Positions 26,948 through 38,154 are shown, numbered from the stretch's first letter. The stretch: 64,000 nt of DNA from Arctopsyche grandis (GCF_051622035.1 NC_135361.1:29691205-29755204); one strand, 5' to 3'. Made by a program: numbers and translations. The notes: generated by a model not told the origin, from the letters alone.

Positions 26948-28140
26948 ACTTTATCTATGTACGCAGTAACAATAGATGAAGTTTTGTGATCATAAGAAAA
27001 TTCAAGCTCAGGATCCATCATTCATCACGTTTTCATTATTTTGAAAAAATGTTTGTGTCTGTGGATTTTTTGAACTCCGTTAGTCCTATCAAACTAAAAA
27101 TTACCGAAATTCTTTGCGATACGATGTAAATTTCTTTCAATTTTTTTAAATTTGACCTGAAATGGTACATCCCTTTAATACATAGGTGTCCTCTTTTTTT
27201 TAAGATTTTGAATTAAAATATCTCCCAAGCCGCTAACCGAATCAAACAATATTTTTACATATAATAGTAATTACACTGAGCAACAAAAAATCACATTTTT
27301 GAGTTACCAGAGCGAAGACTAACCAATCTTTACTAAGTTTGACCAACTGAATTCGAATATGATAATGATTTTTGTTGGTTAGTGATCGTTTACGAGATAT
27401 GAGCGTTTAAAAAAATGCACGATTTTTACAGTTTTTTGGCTTTTGCGGTCTTTAAAACTCAAAATCTAGTATTGTCGTGCTCAATGTGAGTATTGGAATC
27501 AATAGTCAGATGTTTTTTCTATTGATTGTGATTTTTTTATTGTTTTAAAATACTGATACTACGGATTTTTTCTCTGTGTTATATTGTATCAATGTGAACA
27601 TTTATAATTTTATTCTGTGTGTTCTAAATTAGAGTTTTTAAGGATTTGGTCAGAATTCGTAAACCGGAAGAAGTAATTTTTTTTAAAACAATATTTCATA
27701 ATTTTATTTTGACCTTTTAAATTATATTTATCTTTTTGATATTTAAAGTGTATAATATATATATATATATAGTGAATTTAATTAATAATAAAAAATTGAA
27801 CAAAATCCGACAACCGGAAGTAGAACTTTTGTCTTGTGCGAGTTTACCTACATTTACGCTCAATTTGTATCAAAAAAAATATGTGAACGTGTATGTACAT
27901 ATGTTTAATTATCGAATTTTGTATTGTGACCTTTTTATATTCCTCAAATACATACATAGATAAAGTCATGGGTTGGCCACATCCGAATTTTTTATTATGC
28001 TTTTGTGAAACATATACAAAAGTGCGTACGAAAGTGCTCTCACAGCACGTGAACGTGTATGAACGTATGTTTCATTATCGAATTTTGTTTTTTATACCTA
28101 TTATATTTCTCAAATACATAGATTAAGTCGTGGGTTGGAT
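26948..28140 (+). repeat. Family R repeat with duplicated 3' end
   Basis: The left edge is ACTTTATCTATGTA (26948-26961) and the inverted word TACATAGATAAAGT lies at 27953-27966, followed by GGTTGGCCACATCCGAATTTTT. The 3' part (about 27875-27990) is repeated at about 28040-28140 (GTGAACGTGTATG, ATTATCGAATTTTGT, CAAATACATAGAT). A MITE (27273-27580) is nested inside. Confidence 0.78.
27273..27580. mobile_element. MITE nested in family R
   Basis: Interrupts family R between AATAGTAATT and ATATTGTATC. Its ends, ACACTGAGCAACAAAAAATC and, inverted, ACACAGAGAAAAAATCCG, form imperfect terminal repeats. A diverged relative starts at 18441. Superfamily not assigned. Confidence 0.55.
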
Positions 28141-28982
28141 TTTTTTTATAATTGTCATCAAATCAAAATGTAAATTTTTCTATACATGTGGTATTATAAA
28201 TAAATAATGCTTACATGTGAATTATCTCCGTGAGTTAAATTAAATCTCCTACCTTCACTGCAACCTAAAATTTTAATACGATATTTTAATTAACATCCAT
28301 ATATTATTATGAAGGTATATACTAATTAGTTTTACAGCATAATAAAACAATGTAAAAAGTACCATATATATGTAGTCTCCATAACAATAGTTAAGCGCCT
28401 TTGCCAATCATCTTCTTCGATATACATTTAAAGATTGCACATTATTTAAACAAACACTGATATTTATTTTCGATATCGCTTAATTATTTTTAAAATTCAA
28501 ATTCACTTCAGGAAAAACAATTGAATTTTTTTTTACACGCGAAGGAAAATTTCAACACAACTAAATAGTTCAAATTACTATAATAAAACACGCACTGAAT
28601 TCAATTTGTGTCACAATACGCAAATTATCACTAGTAACCAATGCGAATGATGATTTTTCATTGATATCATTGTATTGATTATCATTTTTTTATCACTAAT
28701 TTAAACTTTAATTATTCGCGCACAACTTTTGCCTAGTGTGAGGCTCATCCATTATTTGTCGACTGAAATAGAATAAAAATAAACAAGTGAATTAAATTTA
28801 TTATGTTCAAATGAACTTACATAAATTTGAAATCTATATGTTTTGGCGCTTTCATATTGTTTGAATATATTTCACAAAATCATAATAAAATATAATATTG
28901 TATTTCAGCTACTTTATTACTACTACATACATACAATATTTTATAAATCTCGCTTTTCTTGTTTTTTCAACCATGGATGTGG
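28141..28982. other. Unique AT-rich DNA
   Basis: No feature supported. Confidence 0.5.
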
Positions 28983-30074
28983 ATCTAGGGCAGTGGTTCT
29001 CAAGTGCGACCACTAGTGGATTTTACTGCGGCCACTTAATAGTAAATAATACGAATATTTTTAAAAAAATAAATATATTTTAAAAATTACAAAAAAGTAA
29101 CTTAACAATAATATTATAGAAACCATGCTCATCATTGACAAACTAAAATTATAGCGAAAAGCCTTGTGACAGAAGTTGAAAATGACAATTTCTCAATTTT
29201 ATCTTCTGTTAGTGATTTCATAGATAAGATGACAGAAATAACTTCAAAATTAAAATTAAAACTTAAAATAATAGAGTGTCTTAAATCTCTGAATCTGGAA
29301 CTTGATAAAAGGTTCGAAGAATTGAATATTTTAAAAACTGTTTCTTTTGTATCTTCCCCTTATATTATGATGACAAATGAAAATTTCATAGTACTACAAA
29401 ATAGATTAAAATCATTTTCAGTATTGAGATTAATTAACTGGGCTAACGTAATATATGCATTATTAGAAATTAGTCATGATCAAGTACTTAATAACTAAAG
29501 CCCGGACCCAGAGGGTGCCGCGTATTGTTCAAATATTGTAAATGCATTGTTTAAGGTTTGCCGAACCTTTTTTTACAAAGGATTTACAACAATGGAACAA
29601 TGAGCGGCACCTTGGCTATCCTACCTCTATTAATAACCATTTTAATAACATTTCGGATCAAAAATTTTGGTCGGAAATATACGTTGACAATGAAACAAAC
29701 CAATATACAGATTTGGCAACAATTGCTTTATTAATATTGTCTATTTTTCCCACTACCGTATATTGCGAAAGATCATTCAGTGTAATGCACTTTATTAAAA
29801 ACAAATTTAGAAACCAGCTGACAAACTTAGAAGCAGCAATGCGGCTTGTATTGGAAGAAAGGAGTATTGAGCAATTTCCATTTGCATTATTTTTAAATAA
29901 ATAGATACCAAAATGTTAAAAAAAAAAATATTTTATGAATAAATTGATCCACTTTTTTTTGTAACTTTAATTTATTTGATTAAATTTGGTGTGGTCACCA
30001 GACATTTCCATGGGACCACTATTATCACCTGTGCGGCCACGGTAAAATTTCGCCTGAGAGCCACTGATCTAGGG
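28983..30074 (+). mobile_element. hAT transposon with exact 8-bp target duplication
   Basis: The element is 28991-30066 (1076 bp). It starts CAGTGGTTCTCAAGTGCG and ends CGCCTGAGAGCCACTG, so the outer ends CAGTGGTTCTCA / TGAGAGCCACTG pair with one mismatch. The inner GCGGCCAC words also mirror each other. The 8-bp ATCTAGGG occurs immediately outside both ends (28983-28990 and 30067-30074). The TIR type resembles Charlie-like hAT elements. It carries a broken transposase. Confidence 0.95.
29166..29904 (+). pseudogene. Degenerate hAT transposase
   Basis: Two frames (29166-29498 and 29542-29904) cover the C-terminal half of a hAT transposase. The second has the dimerisation region: LATIALLILSIFPTTVYCERSFS, then MHFIKNKFRNQL and EAAMRLVLEER, where ERSFS..K.IKN..R is the family hallmark. 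The first (for example LELDKRFEELNILKTVSFVSSP) fits the segment before it. A stop and frame break separate them. The BED finger and first catalytic residues are missing, so it is inactive. Confidence 0.85.
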
Positions 30075-30365
30075 TGAGATTGAGATTCGAGCATTTTTTT
30101 TGCATTTCCATAACTAAGGGAGGATCGGTACTTCTGAACAATGAAAGGTCAATGCAGCTATCAAAAACCGGGACATTTGGATGTCCCGAAAGGTGCTTTC
30201 GGGACGCCGGGATCAGAAGCGTGAAACCGGGACAATCCCAGAATACCGGGACGCCTGGTAGCCCTATCCTGGATACGGGTGACCGTGAAAAAGTCGAAAA
30301 TATTCGTTTATCATGCATACATATGAATAACTGTTAGTATATATACATATACATATGTATATATA
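30075..30365. other. CCGGGAC-rich segment
   Basis: 30155-30270 carries five CCGGGAC-type words and a small hairpin TCCCGAAAG / CTTTCGGGA. Weak inverted similarity between AGCTATCAAAAACCGGG and the complement of ACGCCTGGTAGCCC hints at a MITE. No target duplication seen. Confidence 0.4.
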
Positions 30366-30690
30366 CATAGCCAGCAGTTTGGCTTAGTGGTAGCGTATAT
30401 ATTTAGCACCACTGAGGTCAAAGGTTCGAGTCCTCGCCTGGTTAGATTTTGGGGGCTTTGTGACTCCAAATCGATCGTTTCTCTATCAGAGTTTGCCAAT
30501 TTTATCTGATCATTGCTGAAACGGTTCCTGAAAATTGGTATTAGATCTAATCCTGTTGTCACAAAATCTGTCTGTGTATAATTTGTAATAATTATATACA
30601 GTAACCTGAAATCTATAGATATCTCTATAGACATCTCTATAATTTCGTATTTATTATATGTATAAAAATTGTACATAATACATATATATA
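30366..30690 (+). mobile_element. tRNA-derived SINE, first of a near-tandem pair
   Basis: Head with A-box TGGCTTAGTGGT and B-box GGTTCGAGTCC. The body reads TGTGACTCCAAATCGATCG, TTTGCCAATTTTATCTGATC. Almost identical over about 300 bp to the copy starting at 30804. The tail hairpin is absent; the copy stops in ATATGTATATG repeats. Confidence 0.85.
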
Positions 30691-30803
30691 TATATGTATA
30701 TGCTGACCGTAATATTATATATAAAATACTGTCTTTGTCTACTGGTTCATATGTATGTTATTTTATTTACTGACCATTTAATTAAAGTACTGACTTCATA
30801 TAT

Positions 30804-31334
30804 AGCCAGCAGTTTGGTTTAGTGGTAGCGTATATATTTAGCACCACTGAGGTCAAAGGTTCGAGTCCTCGCCACTGCTGGTTAGATTTGGGGGTTTTGT
30901 GACTCCAAATCGATCGTTTCTCTATCAGAGTTTGCCAATTTTATCTGATCATTGCTGAAACGGTTCCTGAAAAATGGTATTAGATCTAATCCTGTTGTCA
31001 CAAAATCTGCCTGTGTATAATTTGTAATAATTATACACAGTAATCTGAAATCTATAGATATCTCTATAGACATCTCTATAATTTCGTATTTATTATATGT
31101 ATAAAAATTGTATACAAAAAAAAATCTAAAAATAATCCATAGATGTCTCTATGATTATTATTTATGATTAATTGTTATATGCTATATATTCTGCTTGTAT
31201 ATGTATGTATTACTGTATTTCTGATTTCTGATTGTTTATGTATTCTGTATTTCGTTAACGTACACCCGTCGCATTGGAGCAAATCTGTAATGGCGAGTGT
31301 ATATTGATTTGTAACAATAAAATAAAATATATCA
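30804..31334 (+). mobile_element. tRNA-derived SINE, second of the pair
   Basis: A-box TGGTTTAGTGGT and B-box GGTTCGAGTCC, with the same body as 30366-30690. The tail hairpin 31261-31301 (TACACCCGTC / GGCGAGTGTA, two mismatches; loop GCATTGGAGCAAATCTGTAAT) is followed by AACAATAAAATAAAAT. Confidence 0.87.
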
Positions 31335-32585
31335 GTGGCGTGCGGTAAAGCCTCTTTCCCCCCGTCGTATGTTACGGGGACGAGTAGGAGATGGTGTAAA
31401 ATATTATAGTCACAGTTTTTTTTATAAGATGATTTTATTCTTTAATAGTAGTAAGTATACACGAGATTAATGTACAAGTTTGTATTACACGTTACTAGTT
31501 AGTAGTTACTAGTTAGGCAGTTTAATCACAAGTGCCTTGTAAGACTGTTTGATGGCAAGTGATCTTCCATATGTTTAACATCAGTATATATTCAATAAGG
31601 GTAACAATTTGAACCAATCATAACTCGTGAGAAAATAATATTTTGGGGGGGGAACTCGACTCGTGGGAAAATGCAGAAATGCAATAAAGTTAATTAAAAA
31701 CAATATTTTAAGACTTTAATATTTTGACCCTTGGGTGTATCGAGAAATGATTTCGTGGATACACACGAAATTAGTTACGCAGATTTAAAAGGGATTTTGA
31801 GGGAACACGACTCGAGTCAAGTCGTGTGAAAAATGCTGGTAAAATTAATTAAAGACAATATTTTAGTGTTTGCATATGTATCCCTTGAGGGTAGATACAC
31901 ACAATTCGTTGTGCAGATTAAGAAGGATAATGATATTTGTGAGAAACACAATTTGTCACGTAGATAGCATTGAGTCATGAGAAAAATGCAACTAAAACAA
32001 TAAAGATTATGGAAGTCTCATAGATAACATTAAAGGAAAATATCAATTAAGCGTGCGTTCAAATGATCAAGATAACAAGCGGGAATAAAGAGTAATATAA
32101 GTACATACATAGGTTGTAAGATATTCACAACATAACACGTACATCCTCACTTAATTCGCGCGAGCAGGATACAACAGGAACAAGAGGAACAGGCTTTTCC
32201 TCCCGTATCCTGCGCGCGCACATTAAACAAGACGACAAAAAAATACATAGTACCGTTTACCATGCACCCTTTTTTTATCTTTCGACTTAAGATCTATCGA
32301 TTTTTGATCTATGCCTTCCGATATTTGCTTTTTCGACCATTTCACTTTCGGTGCCGTGAGGTAGACCCCCTGGATACATGTTTGTAGGAAACTGTTCTTT
32401 TACATAAAATTAATATAACAGTTCTAAGTATAATCGGAAATGCTCTGATTGTAAAAGAGAAACCAAGACAAATCCATTTTAAGAGGACGCAATTTATACG
32501 TAATAATTTTGATAGTTGTCTTTTGAGCTTTCAGTCAATTTTATGAAATGAACACAGACAGAAGAATTTCCAGAATTACCTACTA
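31335..32585. other. Unassigned DNA, possible orphan hAT end
   Basis: Starts with CAGTGGCGTGCGGTAAAG (31336-), which looks like a hAT terminal repeat, but no matching right end was found. The rest shows internal similarity (repeated GATACACAC, AATATTTTA, GAGAAA words) with no gene. Confidence 0.4.
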
Positions 32586-32606
32586 TCATATATATAAAGA
32601 CGGTAA

Positions 32607-32643
<37 letters not shown>

Positions 32644-33477
32644 TAACTCTCGCCGAACATAATGAACGAATCGATAAAAATCGATTAATTCATTTTTCGA
32701 CGAGACGACTTTGTCGCGACTCGAACCGATCACCCCAAATAGCCTGAATATGGATATAAATTGAGCTAATGGTCTCGGACATCACGCCAAATCCAATTTT
32801 TCATTTCGCCTTTTTTTTTAAACATTAATTGAAATATTCCTTCTCGCCATATAAAAATACGTAATTTTAATAATTTCATTTAGCGAGGTTTTGAACCATT
32901 AAATATATATTTTTAATTGAAATTATTGAAATTAATTTATATTTTAGCGATATTTGAAAAATAAAATTAATTCCAAATCACGGAATCGAACTAAGGCCCC
33001 CTCGCCCAGAACAGGTCGCTAGCCATTAGACTACAGCCTCGACAGAAAAAACGCTCTAAAATTACTTAATATTCGATTATCCTATAGAAGTATGGGGAAC
33101 CAATCATTCGCGTATCTTCGGCTTTCGTCGACAATCTTTTTCGATTTCCGATTTCTTATGATCAACCATCAACCAGTATGGGGAACAAATCTTTTTTTTT
33201 TCATATTTTTCATTTTTTTCATATTTTTATTATTTTCAGTTTTTTAATTTTTTTCAAATTTTTCGTCTTTTTCATTATTTCCATTTTTTTCATTTTTTTT
33301 CATTTTTTTCAAATTTTTCACTTTTTTCATTTTTTTCATATTTTTCATTATTTTCATAATTTTCATTTTTTTGTGCCTTTGTCTTTCCGAAACCAGTCGA
33401 TTCCATATCTTTAACTTTATTTTTATTCGAGTTTCAATTTTTTTTCGACACCACCCGTTGAAATCAACGGGCCCTAG
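32586..33477 (+). mobile_element. Helitron family C, longest copy
   Basis: Starts TCATATATATAAAGACGG and is preceded by A. Ends with hairpin CCCGTTGA / TCAACGGG, then GCCCTAG followed by T, the CTAG|T end of Helitrons. It contains a (TG)n run at 32609-32641, tRNA-like scraps on the minus strand (B-box-like AGTTCGATTCC near 32993 and GGTTCGAGTCG near 32720), and a T-rich TTTTTTCAT low-complexity tract (33190-33370). No Rep/helicase coding. Confidence 0.65.
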
Positions 33478-33589
33478 TTCAAAAATAAATACGGTATAAA
33501 TATTTTAATCATTTCTTATTGCGTCGCAATTTCGAGTAATTCTGCCAGAAGGTCGAATGGATATTCAATAAAAAATTGTATCTTCTCCA

Positions 33590-33790
33590 TGGTAGGTCCC
33601 CACCCCACCCTCCCACATCCTGATGAATGGATTGACGTCATCGGCGAACCTGTTGGAGCAGATTGCCAACCGAGACATAACCAAATTTATCAGCAACAAG
33701 CAGCCACATGCGACCAGCAAGGCGACACCGGCTCCCAAACTGTGGGAAATGTGGATTTTCATCACGGAAAAACATTTTTAAAAGGTATAT
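33590..33790. other. Exon-like block, strand uncertain
   Basis: A GC-balanced island in AT-rich surroundings. On the plus strand, ATG at 33622 opens a frame of about 50 codons ending at a TAA near 33782, rich in C/G-ending codons (MNGLTSSANLLEQIANRDIT..., ATPAPKLWEMW). On the minus strand, an excellent acceptor TTTCCCACAG is followed by SLGAGVALLVACGCLLLINL and further open frame. I cannot choose between them or name a family. Confidence 0.3.
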
Positions 33791-33949
33791 TGAACGTCGT
33801 TGCTTCATCGCCATGAATCATATATACATATAATATCGATGAGTCATAGTTAAAACAATGCCAACAAAACGTATATATATACGAATACAATAACAAAAGA
33901 ATTAAAAAATATAAGGTTATACAGATTATTATTTATATTACATGGAAAA

Positions 33950-34305
33950 AAAATTCAGTCCAATTCAGCTAGCGGTTTGGGAGATAATTGAATTCAAAAA
34001 CTTAAAAAAAGGACACTTATAAGGGGAGGTACCATTTCCGGTCAACTTAAAAATTTTAAAAAAATGTACGTCGTGTCGATAAGAATTTTAGTAACCGATA
34101 CTAAGTTTCAGTTCGATAGGACTAACGGCGTTCAAAAAATCCCCAAAATACAGACACACAGGCACACACACATTTTTTCTAGATCATGAAAACGTGATCG
34201 GTAATCGATTCTAAGTTCGAATCAGTCAAAATCTTGAGTTCGAATTTTCGCGTGATCACAAAACTTCATCTATTGTTACTGCGTACATAGATAAAGTAAA
34301 AAACT
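33950..34305 (-). repeat. Family R repeat, 5' part, minus strand
   Basis: Contains TACATAGATAAAGT (the inverted left edge, ending about 34302), GATCACAAAACTTCATCTATTG, and the family words GGAGGTACCATTTCCGG and GGGAGATAATTGAATTC. The inner part of the element is missing. Confidence 0.8.
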
Positions 34306-34880
34306 TCTATATATACTGATAGCAACTAATGTTTCGGCTTGGCAGAGAATTTACCGCCATCTATTGAAAATTTATTGAATTAATTAATCAATTTTTCTGT
34401 CGGGTTTCTATATTGTTTATATGTAAGTATGTAGGTAGGTACGTAATTTTTACCATTTTTTTATATTAAACAATTAAATATAAATATTAAATTAAATATA
34501 TTTTAAAGGTATTTGAAAACACTTTTTTTATTATTTAATAATTTGGATATGTCATTGGGTACAACACTAGTCTTTTATATATGTATATTTCGATTAATTA
34601 TGTATGAATTGAATAAAAAGAAGACCAAAGATCAATTCTGTATACCAAGCAGTCAAAATTGAAATATTGCTTCAATATTGAAATATTAAGAGATTGAAAT
34701 TTTGCTTCATCTAACGGTATTTTATAGATAAATTAAAAAATACACAGAAGAAGCAATGAATGTTTCAAATTATTTTTGGATTAATGAAAAACTATCAAGG
34801 AAATTATATGTATAAGTTTACAACTTTTGTTATTTTTCTATCAAATATTTTTAAGCCCTAGATATTTTAAGTTATATGTA
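34306..34880. other. AT-rich DNA
   Basis: No feature seen. Confidence 0.5.
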
Positions 34881-36338
34881 CATATGGACAGTGGCGGCTC
34901 GTGGATAAGATATCTGGGGGTGCTGCGGTTGATTAAAAATAAAAATAAATGTTTATTTGGATTATATTTTACTATTAACATCAATATTATCAAAATTAAA
35001 CATTATATGTATTTTATTTCATTATAAAATTGATTCTTCTGTCTTTTTTCCTTGAAAAAAGATCTATCACCTTTTCGTTAAAATTTTTACTGTTCATAAT
35101 CATTTTTTTTCAATTGACAGCATAGACAAAACCGTCAATTTTTCCTGAACCATTGTGTTTCTTATACTCGTATATGTATGTCTTTATTCTATTTATTGAT
35201 GAAAAACACCGTTCTGGCTCAGAGGTATTTGAAGTTGTAAGTAGAATTAGAATAAGTTTTGCTATTTGCACACGTACTTTGCATAAAATTGATTGCAAAA
35301 ATAAGTTTTAAAAATATTAATAAATCGTTAATACTATGCATTTCTTTCCTTGAGTAAAACACTTCTAATTCAGTTTGAAGTTTTTCTTTATCTAGCATTG
35401 GATATGATTCAACGGTTAGTAGTAGATCTTTCATTGGCATTTTCTTTCAGTACTTTTCAAAATTTTCTTTATTAAATAATTTAACAGCTTTTTATTTGAT
35501 TAGAAAAAGTATATCTTTCTTTTATATCCTTAATAATAACATCGCACATATTTTTGGCTTCTATAATATGTGCGATAATATATGCATCACATATTTTTGG
35601 CTTCTATTTTTTCTCGTATTTGTATAATGACATTAGTAAAACTTTTTAAGTTTTCTTTAATTGAAAATGCATCGATATTACTAGATTGCCTTTGGTTGTA
35701 AATAATTTCTACATGCGGCATTAACTTGTGAAAAAGTTCTGACTAAAATAAAAAATTGTATTCAATAAATTGGTAGAATCTGTTATTGTTTTATCAGTAT
35801 TTTCGGAAGAATATTTAAGTTCTTGAAAACATTGACTCGGCTTCTCTTGATTTTTATACCATCTTAAATACTTAGAGTGACGTGTAGAAGGAAGTGTAGA
35901 AAGGTAGAAAGTGTAAGTGGTGTATAAAGAAAGACAAAAGGTGCAGAAGAAATGACGAAAAGTGAGGAACGTGTCGAGCGTGCGGCGTGGCGCGCACACG
36001 ATAGCAACAAGAAATGTGTATAGCACTGTTGGGAGTGCAGTACGGACCAAGCTTCTAGCTGCCCCCGCGCCCCTCCTTCACCCACTCGAGCAATTCCATC
36101 GAAAACCGTACTGCACAAAATCATAAACGATGCCTCACTTTCTGATATTAGTACCGCGATGTATGATCATTATTGGATGTATCGGTGTGCGGGCGAGCTT
36201 TATACACGCTTAAATAGTATTGATATTTTCATATAATATACATACATTTATGTATATAATAATATTAAATTTTTCTCAATTTCCTTGGGGGTGCTGCAGT
36301 ACCGCAGTGCGTATGGACGAGCCGCCACTGCATATGGA
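34881..36338 (-). mobile_element. Second hAT transposon with exact 8-bp target duplication
   Basis: The element is 34889-36330 (1442 bp). It starts CAGTGGCGGCTCGTGGATA and ends ATGGACGAGCCGCCACTG, so the outer CAGTGGCGGCTCGT pairs exactly with its complement. The word GGGGGTGCTGC lies inside both ends in direct orientation. CATATGGA flanks both sides (34881-34888, 36331-36338). The transposase remnants read on the minus strand. Confidence 0.95.
35110..35800 (-). pseudogene. Degenerate hAT transposase (ZMYM/TTF-type)
   Basis: Minus-strand pieces in two frames. 35219-35440 encodes YPMLDKEKLQTELEVFYSR, and 35110-35298 encodes LLTTSNTSEPERCFSSINRI followed by KTYIYE, the dimerisation signature (S..ERCFS...RIKTY). 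A further piece near 35750-35880 (YLRWYKNQEKPSQCFQELKY) may be the region following the catalytic domain. Stops and frameshifts make it inactive. Confidence 0.75.
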
Positions 36339-36485
36339 CCTATAATTCTTAACAATTGTTTTCGTTCATTTGACATGATTCCAATAAATAAATGAAAATT
36401 TAATAATACGGTGATTCTAGAAAAAATATACAGCATCATTCGTAACCAGTTGCTATCCACTGCTAAATGAGGCCTCTACAACATG

Positions 36486-36790
36486 CTGTTTTGGGCAACT
36501 CTCATCCATCCCATCACACACATTTTTCTGATTTCACTAACCAATCTCCCCTGTGGTCTTCCTGGGCACCCTTTTACATTCTCTCGGGTACCATTCGAGC
36601 ACTTCTTCTGATTACCTGACCCACCCACTGCCATTGCAATCTCTTTACCCTCACCATTACAACCACTACCTTTGTCATACTTCTAACCCAAGTATTCCGT
36701 TTTTTCCTAGTTATGGCAAGGATACAACGTTCCATACTTATTCGAGTGCACTGGACCTTATGCAGCATTCTGGCTTTCGAAGTTTAGATT
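36486..36790 (-). pseudogene. RTE-clade LINE fragment, reverse transcriptase C-terminus
   Basis: The minus-strand frame around 36574-36768 gives ISMERCILAITRKKRNTWVR, then TKVVVVMVRVKRLQWQWVGQ and VIRRSARM. This follows the RTE/BovB pattern MER.MLGI..RD..RN...R..T.V.D...R...LKWQWAGH..RR. Downstream (lower coordinates) GRPRKTTGEIG-like residues continue it. Only the 3' end survives. Confidence 0.75.
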
Positions 36791-36877
36791 TATATACATA
36801 CATACATATATTCATTAATCCTCAAAATATTACACAATTGAAAACAGAAAGACCATCAATATCATAAACCTTAATAA

Positions 36878-37267
36878 TCTATATATATAAAATTAAATGT
36901 CTGTTAGTTTGTCTGTCTCGAATTGGCTCCTAAACCACTCAACCGTTTACGATTGAACTTTCAGGATTTGTTGTATGCACGTCCGGGAAGATTACTGTGA
37001 AAAAAAACGGGGAAAAAAAGTCTTAATAATAATATTCGTAAATAAGTTTTAACCGACGCGAATGTTTGAAGCGCCATTGTGTAGTCAAGGAAATGTGTTC
37101 GTTAGTAACCGCTTTACCAGTTGGTTTATGACGACACGGCTTTGAAGATACGTTATTCGATCTCCAACCATCACTTGAAACGGGAATGGGAGCGGGAACG
37201 GGAACGCAGCGGGAACGGGAATTGCATGCCTTATTCTGGCATTGCAACGCATGTCGGGTTCAATTAG
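36878..37267 (+). mobile_element. Non-autonomous Helitron, family A, plus strand
   Basis: Starts TCTATATATATAAAATTAAA followed by TGTCTGTTAGTTTGTCTGTC. Ends GCATGTCGGGTTCAATTAG, with a subterminal hairpin-like TGCATGCC...GGCATTGCA. Shares most of its length with 17510-17839. It has an extra GGGAACGGGAACG repeat near 37180-37220. Confidence 0.65.
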
Positions 37268-38045
37268 TTTCTTATAAAAATGTACACATGTAAAATAGAA
37301 AAGGAAGAATTAGCAAATTTTTTTGACTGGGCGATTCCGGGTTTTCATTTTTTTTAATATGATAATGAAATAGGTACAAAAATGAAATATATATCAAAAA
37401 GAAAAACCAAATAGTTCCTGCATATCTATTGAATAGTTTTCCGAGATCACGACTGAATCTGATTATTATTTGGGTTTTAAATTAGATATGATTGATTTTA
37501 CCTCGAATCAACAAATTAACTTACAATTAGATCTCACATAAATATGTACATAATTTAACATTTTGTAAGCCATTGCAAATGACCTTGACACTGTGCTATT
37601 TTTAAACTTGGGCGATAGCCTTCCACTTTCTGCATACAATTACATAATCCGTTACCTTCGTAAATCGAGTGGCACATATGTAAAGTTTCTCCTACCTTCG
37701 ACAATATGAAATTCAAATATTTTTCATTCATATCGAACGACATTGTTTGGTTACCACCCTAGCCAAGGTTCGCGTGCGCTGCTTCGTACAAATTGCATTA
37801 ACCGACAGATTTAGACGGCAATACTTCAAACGGGGACGAACGAGAACATAAATTCAATTCCAATCTAGTCCCGAGAACCGTGAAAATCCCATTTCGCTAA
37901 CCACAAACGCGACAAATTGTTCGTATAACCGCACCAGCAGCATCGTCCCTGGGATACGCAGATAATGGCCCATTGGCGTGGGTGAAAATTGAAAACCTCC
38001 CCCACCCACCCCACGATTAAACCACTCCCCATCGGATCCTTCGAG
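37268..38045. other. Upstream region of the repeat-protein gene
   Basis: Unique. It becomes less AT-rich from about 37750. It presumably contains the upstream control region of the gene at 38155, but I recognise no specific sites. Confidence 0.5.
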
Positions 38046-38080
38046 GTATATAAGACCCTCGCATCGGATTGTAGATTCAC
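38046..38080 (+). promoter_or_regulatory. TATA box and likely start site of the repeat-protein gene
   Basis: GTATATAAG at 38046-38054 in GC-rich context. A transcription start 25-32 bp downstream would fall near TTCACTTC (about 38073-38080), giving a 5' leader of about 75-80 nt before the ATG at 38155. A strong TATA promoter fits a tissue-specific, highly expressed secreted product. Confidence 0.7.
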
Positions 38081-38154
38081 TTCGAACCGGGCAGTCTCAG
38101 CTCCAATCCGAGCTCCAGAACCCCCAGCTACGAAGACACAGGAGACCCATCGCC

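Noticed and set aside
30025..30337. Frames of 87-97 residues on both strands
   Set aside because: They cross the hAT right end and the CCGGGAC cluster; no domain.
30370..30440. Possible tRNA gene from A- and B-box match
   Set aside because: Followed by the shared SINE body and repeated at 30804; it is a SINE head.
32990..33045. tRNA-like sequence on the minus strand (AGTTCGATTCC with an A-box-like stretch)
   Set aside because: T-arm and acceptor stems do not pair properly; it lies inside a Helitron, so it is a tRNA-derived scrap, not a tRNA gene.
33190..33370. Phe/His-rich open frame (78 residues)
   Set aside because: Produced by a TTTTTTCAT low-complexity tract.
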